Translations under genes and position numbers: made by a program
Notes under the pieces: model-generated
Database searches by the model: none
What the model was told of the DNA's origin: nothing
What the model saw: only the letters and a program-made list of their open reading frames with translations
Shown: in pieces, positions 33,847 to 42,208 of the stretch
Numbering within the stretch: position 1 is the stretch's first letter
How the letters are laid out: each line of letters opens with the position of its first letter
Source: Actinoplanes sandaracinus
GTDB lineage: Bacteria > Actinomycetota > Actinomycetes > Mycobacteriales > Micromonosporaceae
NCBI RefSeq assembly: GCF_030009775.1
Contig: NZ_JASCTH010000018.1
Location: forward strand, 62,001 to 126,000
DNA: 64,000 nt
Reading direction: 5' to 3'

Positions 33847-35851
33847 GCTTGGCGACGGTGGTCACCTCGCCACCACGGATCGTCAGCAGAGCCGGGGACA
33901 GCTGATCGTCGTCGAAGGCCGTCACGAATTCCTGGAACGGGACCGGGCACGTGCCCGCCCGAGTCTGCGGGTCCGTGCATCTCGCCGGGTCCGGCCGGAA
34001 GTCGAGGTATCTCCGCTCGGCGGCGAGGGGCAGAGCGACCTTGATACCGCTGCGCACCGACACGTACCTGCTCGCGCACTTCGGGGTGTTCTCCGGCAGT
34101 CCGGATCGGCGGCAGTACTCCGCTCCGGTGATGAACTCGGCCTGTTCGGCGATGGTGACCCGGCCCTTGTCGTAGACCATGTCGGTCTCCACGGTGAGGG
34201 TCGCGTCACCGGTCACGAAGGCGGGCACGGCGGGCGCCTCCGGGTTCGTGCCGGAGCGCAGCCGGGCATCGGTGAACGTCACCACCGCCCGGCCACCGGG
34301 CGGGGCGGTCGCGCCCAGCAGTACCCGCCCACTGACCAGGCTGTTCTCCTCCAAGGAGCCGCTCAGCACGGGAGCGCCGTCGATGCGGACGGCGGCCTTC
34401 CGCTCATCGACGATCACCTGGACCAGGTGGGCCGCGCCGATCGTGGTGGCGCGGCGCTCCGAGGCGATCGGAACGTCGCCGCCGCCACCGGTCGAGGCGA
34501 GCAGGCGAACCTCCTCCGGGCAGACGTCGACCCGGTAGGCGTCGGTGCCGGCCTCCTTCTCGACCCTGGCCCGGAACCAGATCGACGCGCAGGAGCGGTC
34601 GCTGCCGAGCTTCGCCCGGACGCTGAGATTCTGTGTGGGCGGGAAGACGGTTTTCAGGAAATCGCCGCACGTCATCTCGCTCGACGCCTTCGCGGTGACC
34701 CGGAGTCCGTCCTGGTAGGTGCACGAACCCTGGTCGGCGGACGCGTCGACGAAGAAGGAGTCCGACGTCAACGGGTCGAAGATGGCCGGCCCGGCGACGA
34801 CCGGCGCGGCGGCAGGCGTGGTCGCGGTCACCGGCGGCGCGTCCCGGTCGCCCCGCTCGCGCAGGGCCGCGCCGGCGCCCGCCGCGGCCACCACCGCGGC
34901 GGCGGTCACCGCGCCGATGAGGGCGACGTTGCGGCGGCGGCCGCGCTTGCGGGCGCCGGTCTGGTAGCGCCCGGACTGCTGGGCCGCCTCGGCCGAGCGC
35001 CGCAGGCTCGCAGGCAGCGGCGGCGCGCTCGGCGCACCGGAGACCAGCAGCCGGTCGAGCAGTTCCGGCGCGGTCGGCCGGTTCTCCGGCTCCTTCTCCA
35101 GCGCCGCGGTCACCAGCTCGGCGAGGTACGGCGGCAGGTCACCGATCCGTGGTGGCTGGGTGAGGATCCGCGCCGCGGTCACGGCCGGGCTGTCCCCGCC
35201 GAACGGGGTCCGGCCGGTGCCGGCGTACGTCACGACCGCGCCCCAGGCGAACACGTCCACCGCGGGCGTGAGCAGCCGGTCGGTCTCCGGGTCGAGGCGT
35301 TCCGGAGCCATGTACGCCAGCGTCCCGACCACCTCCTGGGCCCGCGTGTGAAAGCTGGTCGGCTCCAGGGGCCGGGCGATCCCGAAGTCGATCACCTTGG
35401 GGGTGCCGAGGGCGAACAGCACGTTGCGCGGCTTGAGGTCCCGGTGGATCACTCCGGCGCCGTGGATCGCGGCCAGTGCCGCCGCCACCCCGACGGCGAC
35501 ACCGTGCAGGCTGCCGCCGGTCAGCGCGCCCTGGTCGGCGACGACCTCGTTCAGGCTCGGCCCGTCCACGTACTCGACGACGAGGTAGGGGGTGACGTGG
35601 TCCGGGTCGGCGTCGAGCACCTCGGCCGTGCAGAACGGCGGGACCTCCCGCGCCCGGTTCACCTCGCTGCGGAAACGGGCCCGGAACTCGGCCTCGTGCG
35701 CGTACTCCGACCGGATGATCTTGACCGCCACCAGCCGGCCGCCGGGATCCTCGGCGAGGTAGACCGACCCCATGCCGCCCTCACCGAGCCGGGACAGCGT
35801 CCGGTATCGCCCGATGGACCGCGGGTCGGTGGGCCGCAGGGGATTCGCCAC
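33833..35851 (-). CDS. Serine/threonine protein kinase with extracytoplasmic domain
   Basis: The 672-aa protein starts at GTG 35851. The kinase domain has LGEGGMGSV (22-30), Lys44, HRDLKPRN (Asp138), DFG (155-157) and MAPERLDP. It is followed by a linker, a membrane segment (VALIGAVTAAAVVAAAGAGA, ~310-330) and a ~330-residue outer domain. The outer part contains FDPLTSDSFFVDASADQGSC and GGRAVVTFTDARLR, a concanavalin-like beta sandwich, then a cysteine-rich tail. The kinase domain is nearly collinear with that at 16208. It is divergent from a PP2C phosphatase gene with only 38 bp between, a likely antagonistic pair. Confidence 0.93.
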   Translation of the reverse strand: MANPLRPTDPRSIGRYRTLSRLGEGGMGSVYLAEDPGGRLVAVKIIRSEYAHEAEFRARFRSEVNRAREVPPFCTAEVLDADPDHVTPYLVVEYVDGPSLNEVVADQGALTGGSLHGVAVGVAAALAAIHGAGVIHRDLKPRNVLFALGTPKVIDFGIARPLEPTSFHTRAQEVVGTLAYMAPERLDPETDRLLTPAVDVFAWGAVVTYAGTGRTPFGGDSPAVTAARILTQPPRIGDLPPYLAELVTAALEKEPENRPTAPELLDRLLVSGAPSAPPLPASLRRSAEAAQQSGRYQTGARKRGRRRNVALIGAVTAAAVVAAAGAGAALRERGDRDAPPVTATTPAAAPVVAGPAIFDPLTSDSFFVDASADQGSCTYQDGLRVTAKASSEMTCGDFLKTVFPPTQNLSVRAKLGSDRSCASIWFRARVEKEAGTDAYRVDVCPEEVRLLASTGGGGDVPIASERRATTIGAAHLVQVIVDERKAAVRIDGAPVLSGSLEENSLVSGRVLLGATAPPGGRAVVTFTDARLRSGTNPEAPAVPAFVTGDATLTVETDMVYDKGRVTIAEQAEFITGAEYCRRSGLPENTPKCASRYVSVRSGIKVALPLAAERRYLDFRPDPARCTDPQTRAGTCPVPFQEFVTAFDDDQLSPALLTIRGGEVTTVAKLNVG

Positions 35852-35889
35852 GGGGTGACAAACTACCGGGGACCAGCCGGAGGTGGGGC

Positions 35890-36630
35890 GTGGCCATCAG
35901 CACAGCCGTGTGGGCGGTCGCCGGACGGCGCCTGGCCTGCGCCGCGGGCACCGTCGTCGGTGACCGTTATCACGCCAACTTCGACGTGCTGCACCTCGAT
36001 CCCGGGCGGCCGCTCGCGGTCGTGGCCGACGGCATGGGCGACAGCGAAGGCAGTGCGGTCGCCAGCCGTACCACCGTGACCGTTTTTGCCCGGGAAGCGG
36101 CGACCGCGAGCGGACCGGCGGCCTTGCGCGCGGCGGTGGCCGAGGTGCAGCGGACCGTCCGCGCCGCGGGCCGGAACCTGCCCGGGCTCACCGGCTGCAC
36201 CCTGACCGCTTTCGCCGGTGACGGCGAGGGCGGGGCGTGGCTGGTGCAGCTCGGCGACTCGCGGGCCTACCGGATCCGCGACGGCATCCTGGAGCTGCTC
36301 ACCGCCGACCACACCGCGGCCTGGCTCGGTGTGCTGAACGGCTGGTACCGGCCCGACTCACCGGAGGGATACCTGGCCCGGCACCGCCTGACCCGCTTCG
36401 CGGGCCATCCCGGCATGCCGGAACCCGACCTGCTCAACATCAGCCTGCGCCCGGGCGACCTTCTTCTTCTGTGTACGGACGGAGTCTCCGACCAGATCGA
36501 CGACCGGACCCTGGCCGACCTGCTGACGGCGGAGAAGGAGCCCGCCGCGACGGTCGAGCGGGTGCTCGCGCGGACTCTGGCCGCCGGTGGCGCCGACAAC
36601 GCCACGGCCGTCGTCATCCGCGTGGGGTGA
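35890..36630 (+). CDS. PP2C-family protein phosphatase
   Basis: The 246-aa protein starts at GTG 35890. It has PP2C motifs in order: VVADGMGDSEGS (metal Asp47 and Asp51), GCTLTAFAG, VQLGDSRAYRIRDG, LLCTDGVSDQI and DNATAVVI. These bind two Mn/Mg ions and hydrolyse phospho-Ser/Thr. It lacks a membrane anchor. The adjacent divergent Ser/Thr kinase is its likely opponent. The shared 38-bp intergenic region must contain both promoters or one overlapping pair. Confidence 0.93.
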   Translation: MAISTAVWAVAGRRLACAAGTVVGDRYHANFDVLHLDPGRPLAVVADGMGDSEGSAVASRTTVTVFAREAATASGPAALRAAVAEVQRTVRAAGRNLPGLTGCTLTAFAGDGEGGAWLVQLGDSRAYRIRDGILELLTADHTAAWLGVLNGWYRPDSPEGYLARHRLTRFAGHPGMPEPDLLNISLRPGDLLLLCTDGVSDQIDDRTLADLLTAEKEPAATVERVLARTLAAGGADNATAVVIRVG

Positions 36631-36678
36631 CCGTTCTCATCCTCCCGGGCATTCATTCGCGCGGGCGGTGACGGACCC

Positions 36679-36936
36679 TCATCCGCGCGCGCTGACCCGG
36701 TGCAGTACGAGCAGGCCGCCGATGCCGGGGACCAGGCCGAGCAGTCGAGTGCCCGCCCCGAGGCCCGGGCGGCGCAGCGTCAGGATCACCACGAACAGGT
36801 AGGCGCAGCCGTGCACCGGGCCGCCGAGCGAGGTGATCGCCGGAACATGGGCGGTGGCCAGGTTGAGCAGCAGGACGGCCAGCGAGACGAACTCCGCCCA
36901 CGACGCGGCCTCCAGCGGGCGTCCCGAGATCCGCAC
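36679..36936 (-). CDS. DUF3817 small membrane protein
   Basis: The 85-aa protein begins VRISGRPLEAASWAEFVSLA at GTG 36936. It has the DUF3817 pattern of conserved E(F/Y)xS near the first helix and PVHGCAYLFVVILTLRR between helices, with three membrane segments. The longer frame to 37140 overlaps the upstream gene and is not expected to be used. It is separated by 2 bp from the upstream gene, so the two are cotranscribed. Function is unknown. Confidence 0.75.
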   Translation of the reverse strand: MRISGRPLEAASWAEFVSLAVLLLNLATAHVPAITSLGGPVHGCAYLFVVILTLRRPGLGAGTRLLGLVPGIGGLLVLHRVSARG

Positions 36937-36938
36937 GG

Positions 36939-37382
36939 TCAGGATCCCGTCGTGGAGCCGGGACGGATGATCATCAGCACCGTCACGGTGGCCCACAACA
37001 GGTTGAAGACGCCGGTGACCATGCCGAGACGGGCCGGTGGAGTCGGTGTTCCCGCCAGCGTGCGCTCCTGTCCGGGAAGGATCACCAGGCCGAGCAGGAG
37101 CGCCGCGACCGCGGTGAGACCGATCGAGGTGATCAGCCATGCGTCGCCGAGCACACCGAGGCTGCTGGCGGTGGCCAGGCCGAACACCGGGACGGCCACG
37201 CCGATCAGGCTGTAGACGCGGCAGATGCGGTGTAGCAGGGCGAGCCGGGCCCGGTCGCCGACGGTGGCCGAGGGAGCGAGGACACGACGGGTCACCGCGG
37301 GGAACATGCTGGCCGCGACGGTCACCGGGCCGATCGCGACGATGGCGGCGAGCACGTGCAGGGAGAGCAGGAACTTTGTCAC
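36939..37382 (-). CDS. DUF2269-like membrane protein
   Basis: The 147-aa protein starts at GTG 37382 with VTKFLLSLHVLAAIVAIGPV and has four hydrophobic segments (LIGVAVPVFGLATASSLGVL; LITSIGLTAVAALLLGLVIL; a last one in LGMVTGVFNLLWATVTVLMI). The N-terminal LHVLAAIVAIGP is typical of DUF2269 proteins. The much longer frame to 37880 is antisense to the GlxA-type gene and is rejected. It is divergent from that regulator, which may control it. Confidence 0.65.
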   Translation of the reverse strand: MTKFLLSLHVLAAIVAIGPVTVAASMFPAVTRRVLAPSATVGDRARLALLHRICRVYSLIGVAVPVFGLATASSLGVLGDAWLITSIGLTAVAALLLGLVILPGQERTLAGTPTPPARLGMVTGVFNLLWATVTVLMIIRPGSTTGS

Positions 37383-37478
37383 GCCGGGGACGTTAGAGGC
37401 GTGATCGGCGCCGGAGAACTGGCTGGATTGCCCACCTGCAACGGATTCTGGCCAAAGCAGTCTCGTAGGGTGCGACGC

Positions 37479-38426
37479 ATGCACACGATCGCCGTCCTCG
37501 CCCTGGACCGGGTCATCCCGTTCGATCTGTCGACGCCGATCGAGGTGTTCAGCCGGGTCCGGCTGGCCGACGGCTCCACGCCGTACCAGGTGCGGATCTG
37601 CGCGGCGACCGAGAACGTCGACGCCGGGGCGTTCACCCTGCGGGCGCCGTGGGGACTGGAGGCGCTGCTCGACGCGGACACCATCATCCTGCCGGGGTGC
37701 GCAGAACCGGGCGTAGCCGTACCAGAGACCGTTCTTGATCATTTGCGGAAGGCCGCCGGAGGCGGCGCCCGGATCGCCTCCATCTGCGCCGGCGCGTTCA
37801 TCCTCGCCGCGACCGGCCTCCTCGACGGGCTGCGCGCCACCACCCACTGGCTCGCCGCCGCCCAACTCGCCGAGGATCACCCGGAGACCGAGGTCGACCC
37901 GAACGTCCTCTACGTCGACAACGGCCAGTTCCTCACCTCGGCCGGCGCCGCCGCCGGCCTGGACCTATGTCTGCATCTGATCAGGCGAGACCACGGTTCG
38001 GCGGTCGCCGCCGACGCGGCCCGCCTGTCGGTGATGCCGCTGGAACGCGAGGGCGGCCAGGCCCAGTTCATCGTGCCCGGCCACCCACCGGCGCCGCGCG
38101 GCTCCGGCCTGGAGCCGCTGCTGCGCTGGATGCAGGAGAACACCAGCGCCGACCTCACCCTCGGCGACCTGGCCGCGCGGTCCGGGATGAGCGTCCGCTC
38201 ACTGAACCGGCACTTCCGCGAGCAGACCGGCACCACTCCCCTGCAATGGCTGTTCAGGGCCCGTGTCCGCCGGGCGCAGCACCTGCTGGAGAGCACTGAC
38301 CAGCCGGTCGAGACGATCGCCGGTCAAGTCGGGTTCGGTTCGCCGACCGCGTTCCGGGAACGCTTCAAACGCGTCGCCGGAACCAGTCCACACGCCTACC
38401 GGTCCACCTTCCGAGGCCGAAACTGA
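37479..38426 (+). CDS. GlxA-family AraC-type transcriptional regulator
   Basis: The 315-aa protein has an N-terminal DJ-1/PfpI-like domain (ARIASICAGAFILAATGLLD, with the Cys of the nucleophile elbow in the usual place) and a C-terminal AraC HTH pair (GDLAARSGMSVRSLNRHF; ETIAGQVGFGSPTAFRERFK). GlxA-type regulators commonly control detoxification or osmolyte catabolism. The ATG at 37479 starts the conserved domain. The divergent DUF2269/DUF3817 pair, 96 bp away, is a candidate target. Confidence 0.92.
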   Translation: MHTIAVLALDRVIPFDLSTPIEVFSRVRLADGSTPYQVRICAATENVDAGAFTLRAPWGLEALLDADTIILPGCAEPGVAVPETVLDHLRKAAGGGARIASICAGAFILAATGLLDGLRATTHWLAAAQLAEDHPETEVDPNVLYVDNGQFLTSAGAAAGLDLCLHLIRRDHGSAVAADAARLSVMPLEREGGQAQFIVPGHPPAPRGSGLEPLLRWMQENTSADLTLGDLAARSGMSVRSLNRHFREQTGTTPLQWLFRARVRRAQHLLESTDQPVETIAGQVGFGSPTAFRERFKRVAGTSPHAYRSTFRGRN

Positions 38427-38471
38427 TCGAGATGCCCCCGACGTGCCCTCGGCGGGCCGGGCTCGCTCTCC

Positions 38472-39659
38472 TCAGCCGAAGATCGATGACACCCACTCGG
38501 GGTGGTCGATGAACGGGTTGCGGTTGCGCTGGTAGTTGGAGTAGATCACCTGGTTGCGGGTCCTCTCGGCGGCATCCGGCGGGTCCTGCGCGTTCCACGC
38601 CACCAGGGTGGAGAGCTTGCCGAGGTACGGGACGCCGCCGTTGCCGGTCACGTTGTTGACCTCGAGGTTCGCCCAGGAGTCGTCGCCCTCGTAACGCACC
38701 GCCATGTAGAAGACCATGCGGGCCACGTCGCCCTTGACGGCGGCGCGCGGCTCCCACGAGTCGGAGTCGGCATAGTTGCCGGAGGCGCCGGAGACCGCGC
38801 TGCCACCGTTGTCGAAGTCCAGGTTGCCGCGCAGAGCGTTGACCGTGACGTCCTCCGGCCGCAGGTGGTGCAGGTCGGTGCCGGGCCCCGCGCTGGTGCC
38901 GAAGTCTCCGTGCGACTGCGCCCACACGTGCTCGCGGTTCCAGTTGCCGCTGCTGCCACCGTTGAGCGACTTGGACCGGCTGAGCCCGGAGTACAGCAGC
39001 TTCACGTTCGACGGGTTCGCCGGATCCTGGTCGGTGACCTTGAGGGCTTCCCAGACCGCGTCGTACGACAGTTTGGTCGTCCCGGTCGAGATGATGGTGT
39101 GCAGCGCCGATTTGAGCCTGGGGCCGGACTTGCCGATCGCGGCCGCGTAGTAGGCGTCGGTGCTGCTCGACGTCGTCGGGGAGGCGGTGGCCGTGGCCGT
39201 GGCCGTCGGGCTGGTCGTGGCGGCGGCGCCGAGGGTCATCGCGGCCGGCGACTTGAGGCCCGGGTGCGAGAAGTACGCGGTCAGCGTGCCGGTCACGGTG
39301 AGCTGCTTGCCGATCAGCGACGGATTGCTCAGCAGCCCGAACGACGACCGGTATGAGCTGGTGATCTGGACGTACAACATCCGGGCCGTGCTGGTCTCGG
39401 TCCTGCTGTCGGCGATGGCCAGAGCGGTGTCGCCGGTGAAGGAGCTGAACTTGACCGTGTTGGCGGCGGTGGGCTCGCCGACGATGTACCCGGCGACGGT
39501 ACCGGTGCCGCTCTGCCCGCTGATCGCCTGAGCGACCGTCAGCGGCGCCGCGGCGGCCGCCGAGGGCGCGATGGCCACGGCGACGAAGGCGGCCAGGAGG
39601 CCGACGAGGGCGGGCATGGTCAGCGCGACGATGCGCCGATGACGAGTCGGACCGGGCAT
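38472..39659 (-). CDS. Secreted endonuclease I-family nuclease
   Basis: The 395-aa protein has a signal peptide (LTMPALVGLLAAFVAVAIAP, cut near SAAAAA) and an N-terminal OB-fold-like region of the DUF6359/YhcR type (residues ~40-150; GTGTVAGYIVGEPTAANTV). A Thr/Ser linker follows, then the endonuclease I domain with NREHVWAQSHGDFG and DLHHLRPEDVTVNALRGNLD. The His and Asn/Asp in these motifs form the beta-beta-alpha-metal site. It should degrade extracellular DNA or RNA. It is on the same strand as the SGNH gene upstream but separated by a strong hairpin. Confidence 0.9.
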   Translation of the reverse strand: MPGPTRHRRIVALTMPALVGLLAAFVAVAIAPSAAAAAPLTVAQAISGQSGTGTVAGYIVGEPTAANTVKFSSFTGDTALAIADSRTETSTARMLYVQITSSYRSSFGLLSNPSLIGKQLTVTGTLTAYFSHPGLKSPAAMTLGAAATTSPTATATATASPTTSSSTDAYYAAAIGKSGPRLKSALHTIISTGTTKLSYDAVWEALKVTDQDPANPSNVKLLYSGLSRSKSLNGGSSGNWNREHVWAQSHGDFGTSAGPGTDLHHLRPEDVTVNALRGNLDFDNGGSAVSGASGNYADSDSWEPRAAVKGDVARMVFYMAVRYEGDDSWANLEVNNVTGNGGVPYLGKLSTLVAWNAQDPPDAAERTRNQVIYSNYQRNRNPFIDHPEWVSSIFG

Positions 39660-39751
39660 GGAGGGCTCCGTTCGCCTACCTGTATAGACAGGGATCAGTG
39701 TGAGTGAGCGGTCCGCCGCCGGGTCCATACCAATTCGGTCATACGCGCTGC

Positions 39752-39780
39752 CGGAACGGCCGGCTCTGCCGGCCGTTCCG
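39752..39780 (-). terminator. Strong hairpin downstream of the SGNH hydrolase gene
   Basis: Arms CGGAACGGCCGG (39752-39763) and CCGGCCGTTCCG (39769-39780) are perfectly complementary around loop CTCTG. The hairpin is 94 bp past the stop of the minus-strand SGNH gene and before the endonuclease gene, so it probably separates the two transcripts. Confidence 0.75.
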
Positions 39781-39874
39781 CGTGGTTCCCAAGGTGGCCG
39801 CTGTCTCCTCGGCCGTGTCCCGCTTCACCGCTTCGCCGTGCGCGTCGCCGCGATGCCCACGGACGGCTCCTACT

Positions 39875-41023
39875 TCACGGTGCGAGGAACGCCGCCAGCG
39901 CGTCGGCGGTGAACGCGGCACCCTTGTCCGACATGTGGAGCAGGTCGTCGCAGTACAGGCCGAGGCTGTTGTCCGACGTCGGCGAGACCTGCCGGGCCGC
40001 GAGATCGAAGTAGGCGACCCCGCTGCCCCCGCCGTGCCCACCGGTGTCCTCGGCCGCGATCTCCCGCCAGGCTTCGGTGAAATGTGCGAAGTCCTGCGCA
40101 CGCCGGTCGGCGGTGACCCGCGGCGGCCCGTAGACGACGAACGACGGATCGGTGTCGGTATGTGCCCGCACCGCCGCGATGATCGTCTGAAGGTTCTCCT
40201 TCATCACGGCGGCGGGCACACCGATCCGCCAGTCGTTGACGCCCAGTTGCAGGATCACCAGATGTGGCCGGACGGTCCGCAGCCGGGGCGCCCAGGCGTC
40301 CACACCGGAGGCGAAGTCACCGCTGGTCCGGCCGCCGTGTCCACCGTTGTACAGGTGGATTCCCCGGTCGGCGTCGCCGTCGAACGTGGCGAACCCGTGA
40401 ATCCGGGCGCCGGGGTCCAGGCAGGTGACCACGATCGTGTGACGGCCCGGAGCCAGGGCGGACGACGTCCACTGCGCGTCCCTGCCGACCGGCGCGCCGC
40501 CGCCGACCGAGGCGGCCACGGTGACACCGTCGACGGTCACCGAGAACCTGCCGCTACCGGAGATCGAATACCACACCTGCGCGCTGGTGCCGATGAACGC
40601 GTAGGTCAACGTCTGCCCGGCCCCGGTCAGGTCCACGGCCTTCAGCCCCCAGCCGGCGGTCTTCGACCTGGTCCCGCCGCCGTGCGAGACCACCGGCCAC
40701 CATTCGGGCGTACCCCACGCTGCCACGTAGTTGTCCCCACCGGAGGCGCCGGCCACCGGAAACATCGACCGCAGGTTCTCCACGAGCACGTGCGCGTAGC
40801 CCCGGCCGAGCCCGGTCGCGCCCACACTCTCGCTGCTGGAGGACCCCAGAACGGCGATCACCGCGGGCGCATAGCGCCGGTTCGCCAGGGCGGCATGCCA
40901 GCTGAGCAACGGCAGCGCCGCGGCCGGGGCGGCGGCGCTGGCCGGCCCCGCCGTCGCCGTCGCGACGGCCAGGCCGCCGGCGAGCAGCCCTCCCGCGCGT
41001 ATGAACGATCGACGATCCGTCAC
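39875..41023 (-). CDS. Secreted SGNH/GDSL-family hydrolase
   Basis: The 382-aa protein starts at GTG 41023 with a Tat-like signal (DRRSFIRAGGLLAGGLAVAT). It shows the SGNH blocks AVLGSSSSESVGATG (nucleophile Ser), LQLGVNDWRIG (Asn) and DLLHMSDKG (catalytic Asp/His). Between the first two lies a ~100-residue carbohydrate-binding-like beta insertion (YAFIGTSAQVWYSISGSGRF). Relatives deacetylate or de-esterify polysaccharides. The substrate is unknown. Confidence 0.88.
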   Translation of the reverse strand: MTDRRSFIRAGGLLAGGLAVATATAGPASAAAPAAALPLLSWHAALANRRYAPAVIAVLGSSSSESVGATGLGRGYAHVLVENLRSMFPVAGASGGDNYVAAWGTPEWWPVVSHGGGTRSKTAGWGLKAVDLTGAGQTLTYAFIGTSAQVWYSISGSGRFSVTVDGVTVAASVGGGAPVGRDAQWTSSALAPGRHTIVVTCLDPGARIHGFATFDGDADRGIHLYNGGHGGRTSGDFASGVDAWAPRLRTVRPHLVILQLGVNDWRIGVPAAVMKENLQTIIAAVRAHTDTDPSFVVYGPPRVTADRRAQDFAHFTEAWREIAAEDTGGHGGGSGVAYFDLAARQVSPTSDNSLGLYCDDLLHMSDKGAAFTADALAAFLAP

Positions 41024-41056
41024 GTTTCCCCCCGGGTCGGTGACAGCGAACCCCCG

Positions 41057-41701
41057 CTACATCGCCGGGCTTCTCTTCGCACCATCCGACCAGACCGGCG
41101 CAAGGCCCGCCCGGCGTCGCCACCACCAGGTGACAAGCACGCCCACCAGGGCGCCGACGGTGGCCAATGCCATGTCCTTGTGGGCGTCCCACATGTCGCC
41201 CTGCTGGCCGTTGTAGGCCTCAGCATCACCCGGCGCCAGCGTCAGAGCGATCCCCCACTCGAACAGTTCGTAGAGCGCACTGGTCGACAGCACCGCCTCA
41301 ACGGCGATCAACGGCGCCCACCGGCTACGCACCGCCCGGACGATCACCGGACCGAAGCAGATCCCATAGGCCAGGTGAACCAGCCGGTCGAAGTGATTGC
41401 GTTCCCACCCCGCCACCTCCGACAGCCGCACCCCCAGAAGCACTTCGGTCCACTGGTCGTAGGGAACGTAGGAATACATCCACCGCGCCGCCACCGAGTG
41501 CAGGCTCAAAAAGATCAAAATCAAGACGATCGAGGGGTACGGCAGAGCCCGCCACCGGTGCACGAACAGCAACGCCACCAGTCCGATCACCGTCAGCGAG
41601 TGGTGCATGGCCTGCTCGGCGGGATGCGGTGGCCACCACCAGGAGGCAGCGAGCAACACGAAGAACCCGGCCAGCGTCCACCGGAGGCGGCGATCATTCA
41701 C
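41057..41701 (-). CDS. DUF2238 (YjdF-like) inner membrane protein
   Basis: The 214-aa protein starts at GTG 41701. It has six or so membrane segments and the DUF2238 signatures NHFDRLVHLAYGICFGPVI, STSALYELFEWGIAL and YNGQQGDMWDAHKDMALAT. These conserved acidic and His residues suggest metal or ion handling, but no activity is proven. E. coli YjdF is the reference member. It is last in the core-like part of the region before the IS-bounded unit. Confidence 0.88.
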   Translation of the reverse strand: MNDRRLRWTLAGFFVLLAASWWWPPHPAEQAMHHSLTVIGLVALLFVHRWRALPYPSIVLILIFLSLHSVAARWMYSYVPYDQWTEVLLGVRLSEVAGWERNHFDRLVHLAYGICFGPVIVRAVRSRWAPLIAVEAVLSTSALYELFEWGIALTLAPGDAEAYNGQQGDMWDAHKDMALATVGALVGVLVTWWWRRRAGLAPVWSDGAKRSPAM

Positions 41702-41962
41702 GATCGGCGATCTTAGCCAGCGGCGTCACCACGCTCCGCCGAACTGCCACCGACCAGCAGCGTCGCCGCGGGCCCAGAAGCCCTCACCCGCCGCCGCGAC
41801 CGCTCGCACCGTTCCCCACAGAACCGGCCCCACCGCCACCGGCCCGCAACCGCCGCTGCCTTCGCCCTCCCACAGGGGGCGGGGCACCCAGCCGCCATCA
41901 CCGGGCTCGCCCACACGCCGCAGGGCAGTTCCGGTTGTCTACCGGTGGGCTTCACCCGCGCA

Positions 41963-41972
41963 CCTCATAAGG
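41963..41972 (+). repeat. Left target-site duplication of the IS-bounded unit
   Basis: CCTCATAAGG is identical to 45320-45329 and directly abuts the left inverted repeat. The exact duplication could be 6-10 bp because the IS end itself begins with G. Confidence 0.75.
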
Positions 41973-41998
41973 GACTCTGTTGGCGAATTCTGAAGTAG

Positions 41999-42044
41999 AC
42001 GCTCGCCCCGGCATGATCTCCTTTGATCATGCCGGGGCGAGCGT
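41999..42044. repeat. Perfect 20-bp-arm hairpin inside the left IS end
   Basis: Arms at 41999-42018 and 42025-42044 are perfectly complementary around loop TCCTTT, with core CCCCGGCATGATC. The right IS end holds a mutated version. It lies between the terminus and the transposase start and probably shields the transposase from outside transcription. Confidence 0.8.
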
Positions 42045-42057
42045 CGTGGAGGTTGGG

Positions 42058-42196
42058 GTGTCGCTGCGTCCGATGGACCTGTGTGAGGTTCCGGAACTGA
42101 CTGCTCGTGTTGCCCGGACCGCGTTCCCGTCCGGGACCGCCGCGATGCGGGTGCGGGACGCCCTGAGGACGATCTTCACCGACGACATGTCCCGCG
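42058..42196 (+). pseudogene. IS1182-family transposase, N-terminal fragment
   Basis: From GTG 42058 the frame reads VSLRPMDLCEVPELTARVAR and TAFPSGTAAMRVRDALRTIF, then DDMS. This is the start of an IS1182 transposase, normally around 500 residues. Similarity to the right-hand copy stops near 42196, where the septum gene's 3' region begins. Only about 46 residues remain. Confidence 0.85.
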
Positions 42197-42208
42197 CCGC
42201 ACCTGGGG

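Noticed and set aside
36939..37880. Long minus-strand frame upstream of the DUF2269-like gene
   Set aside because: Beyond 37382 it is antisense to the GlxA-type regulator and its translation has no family resemblance.
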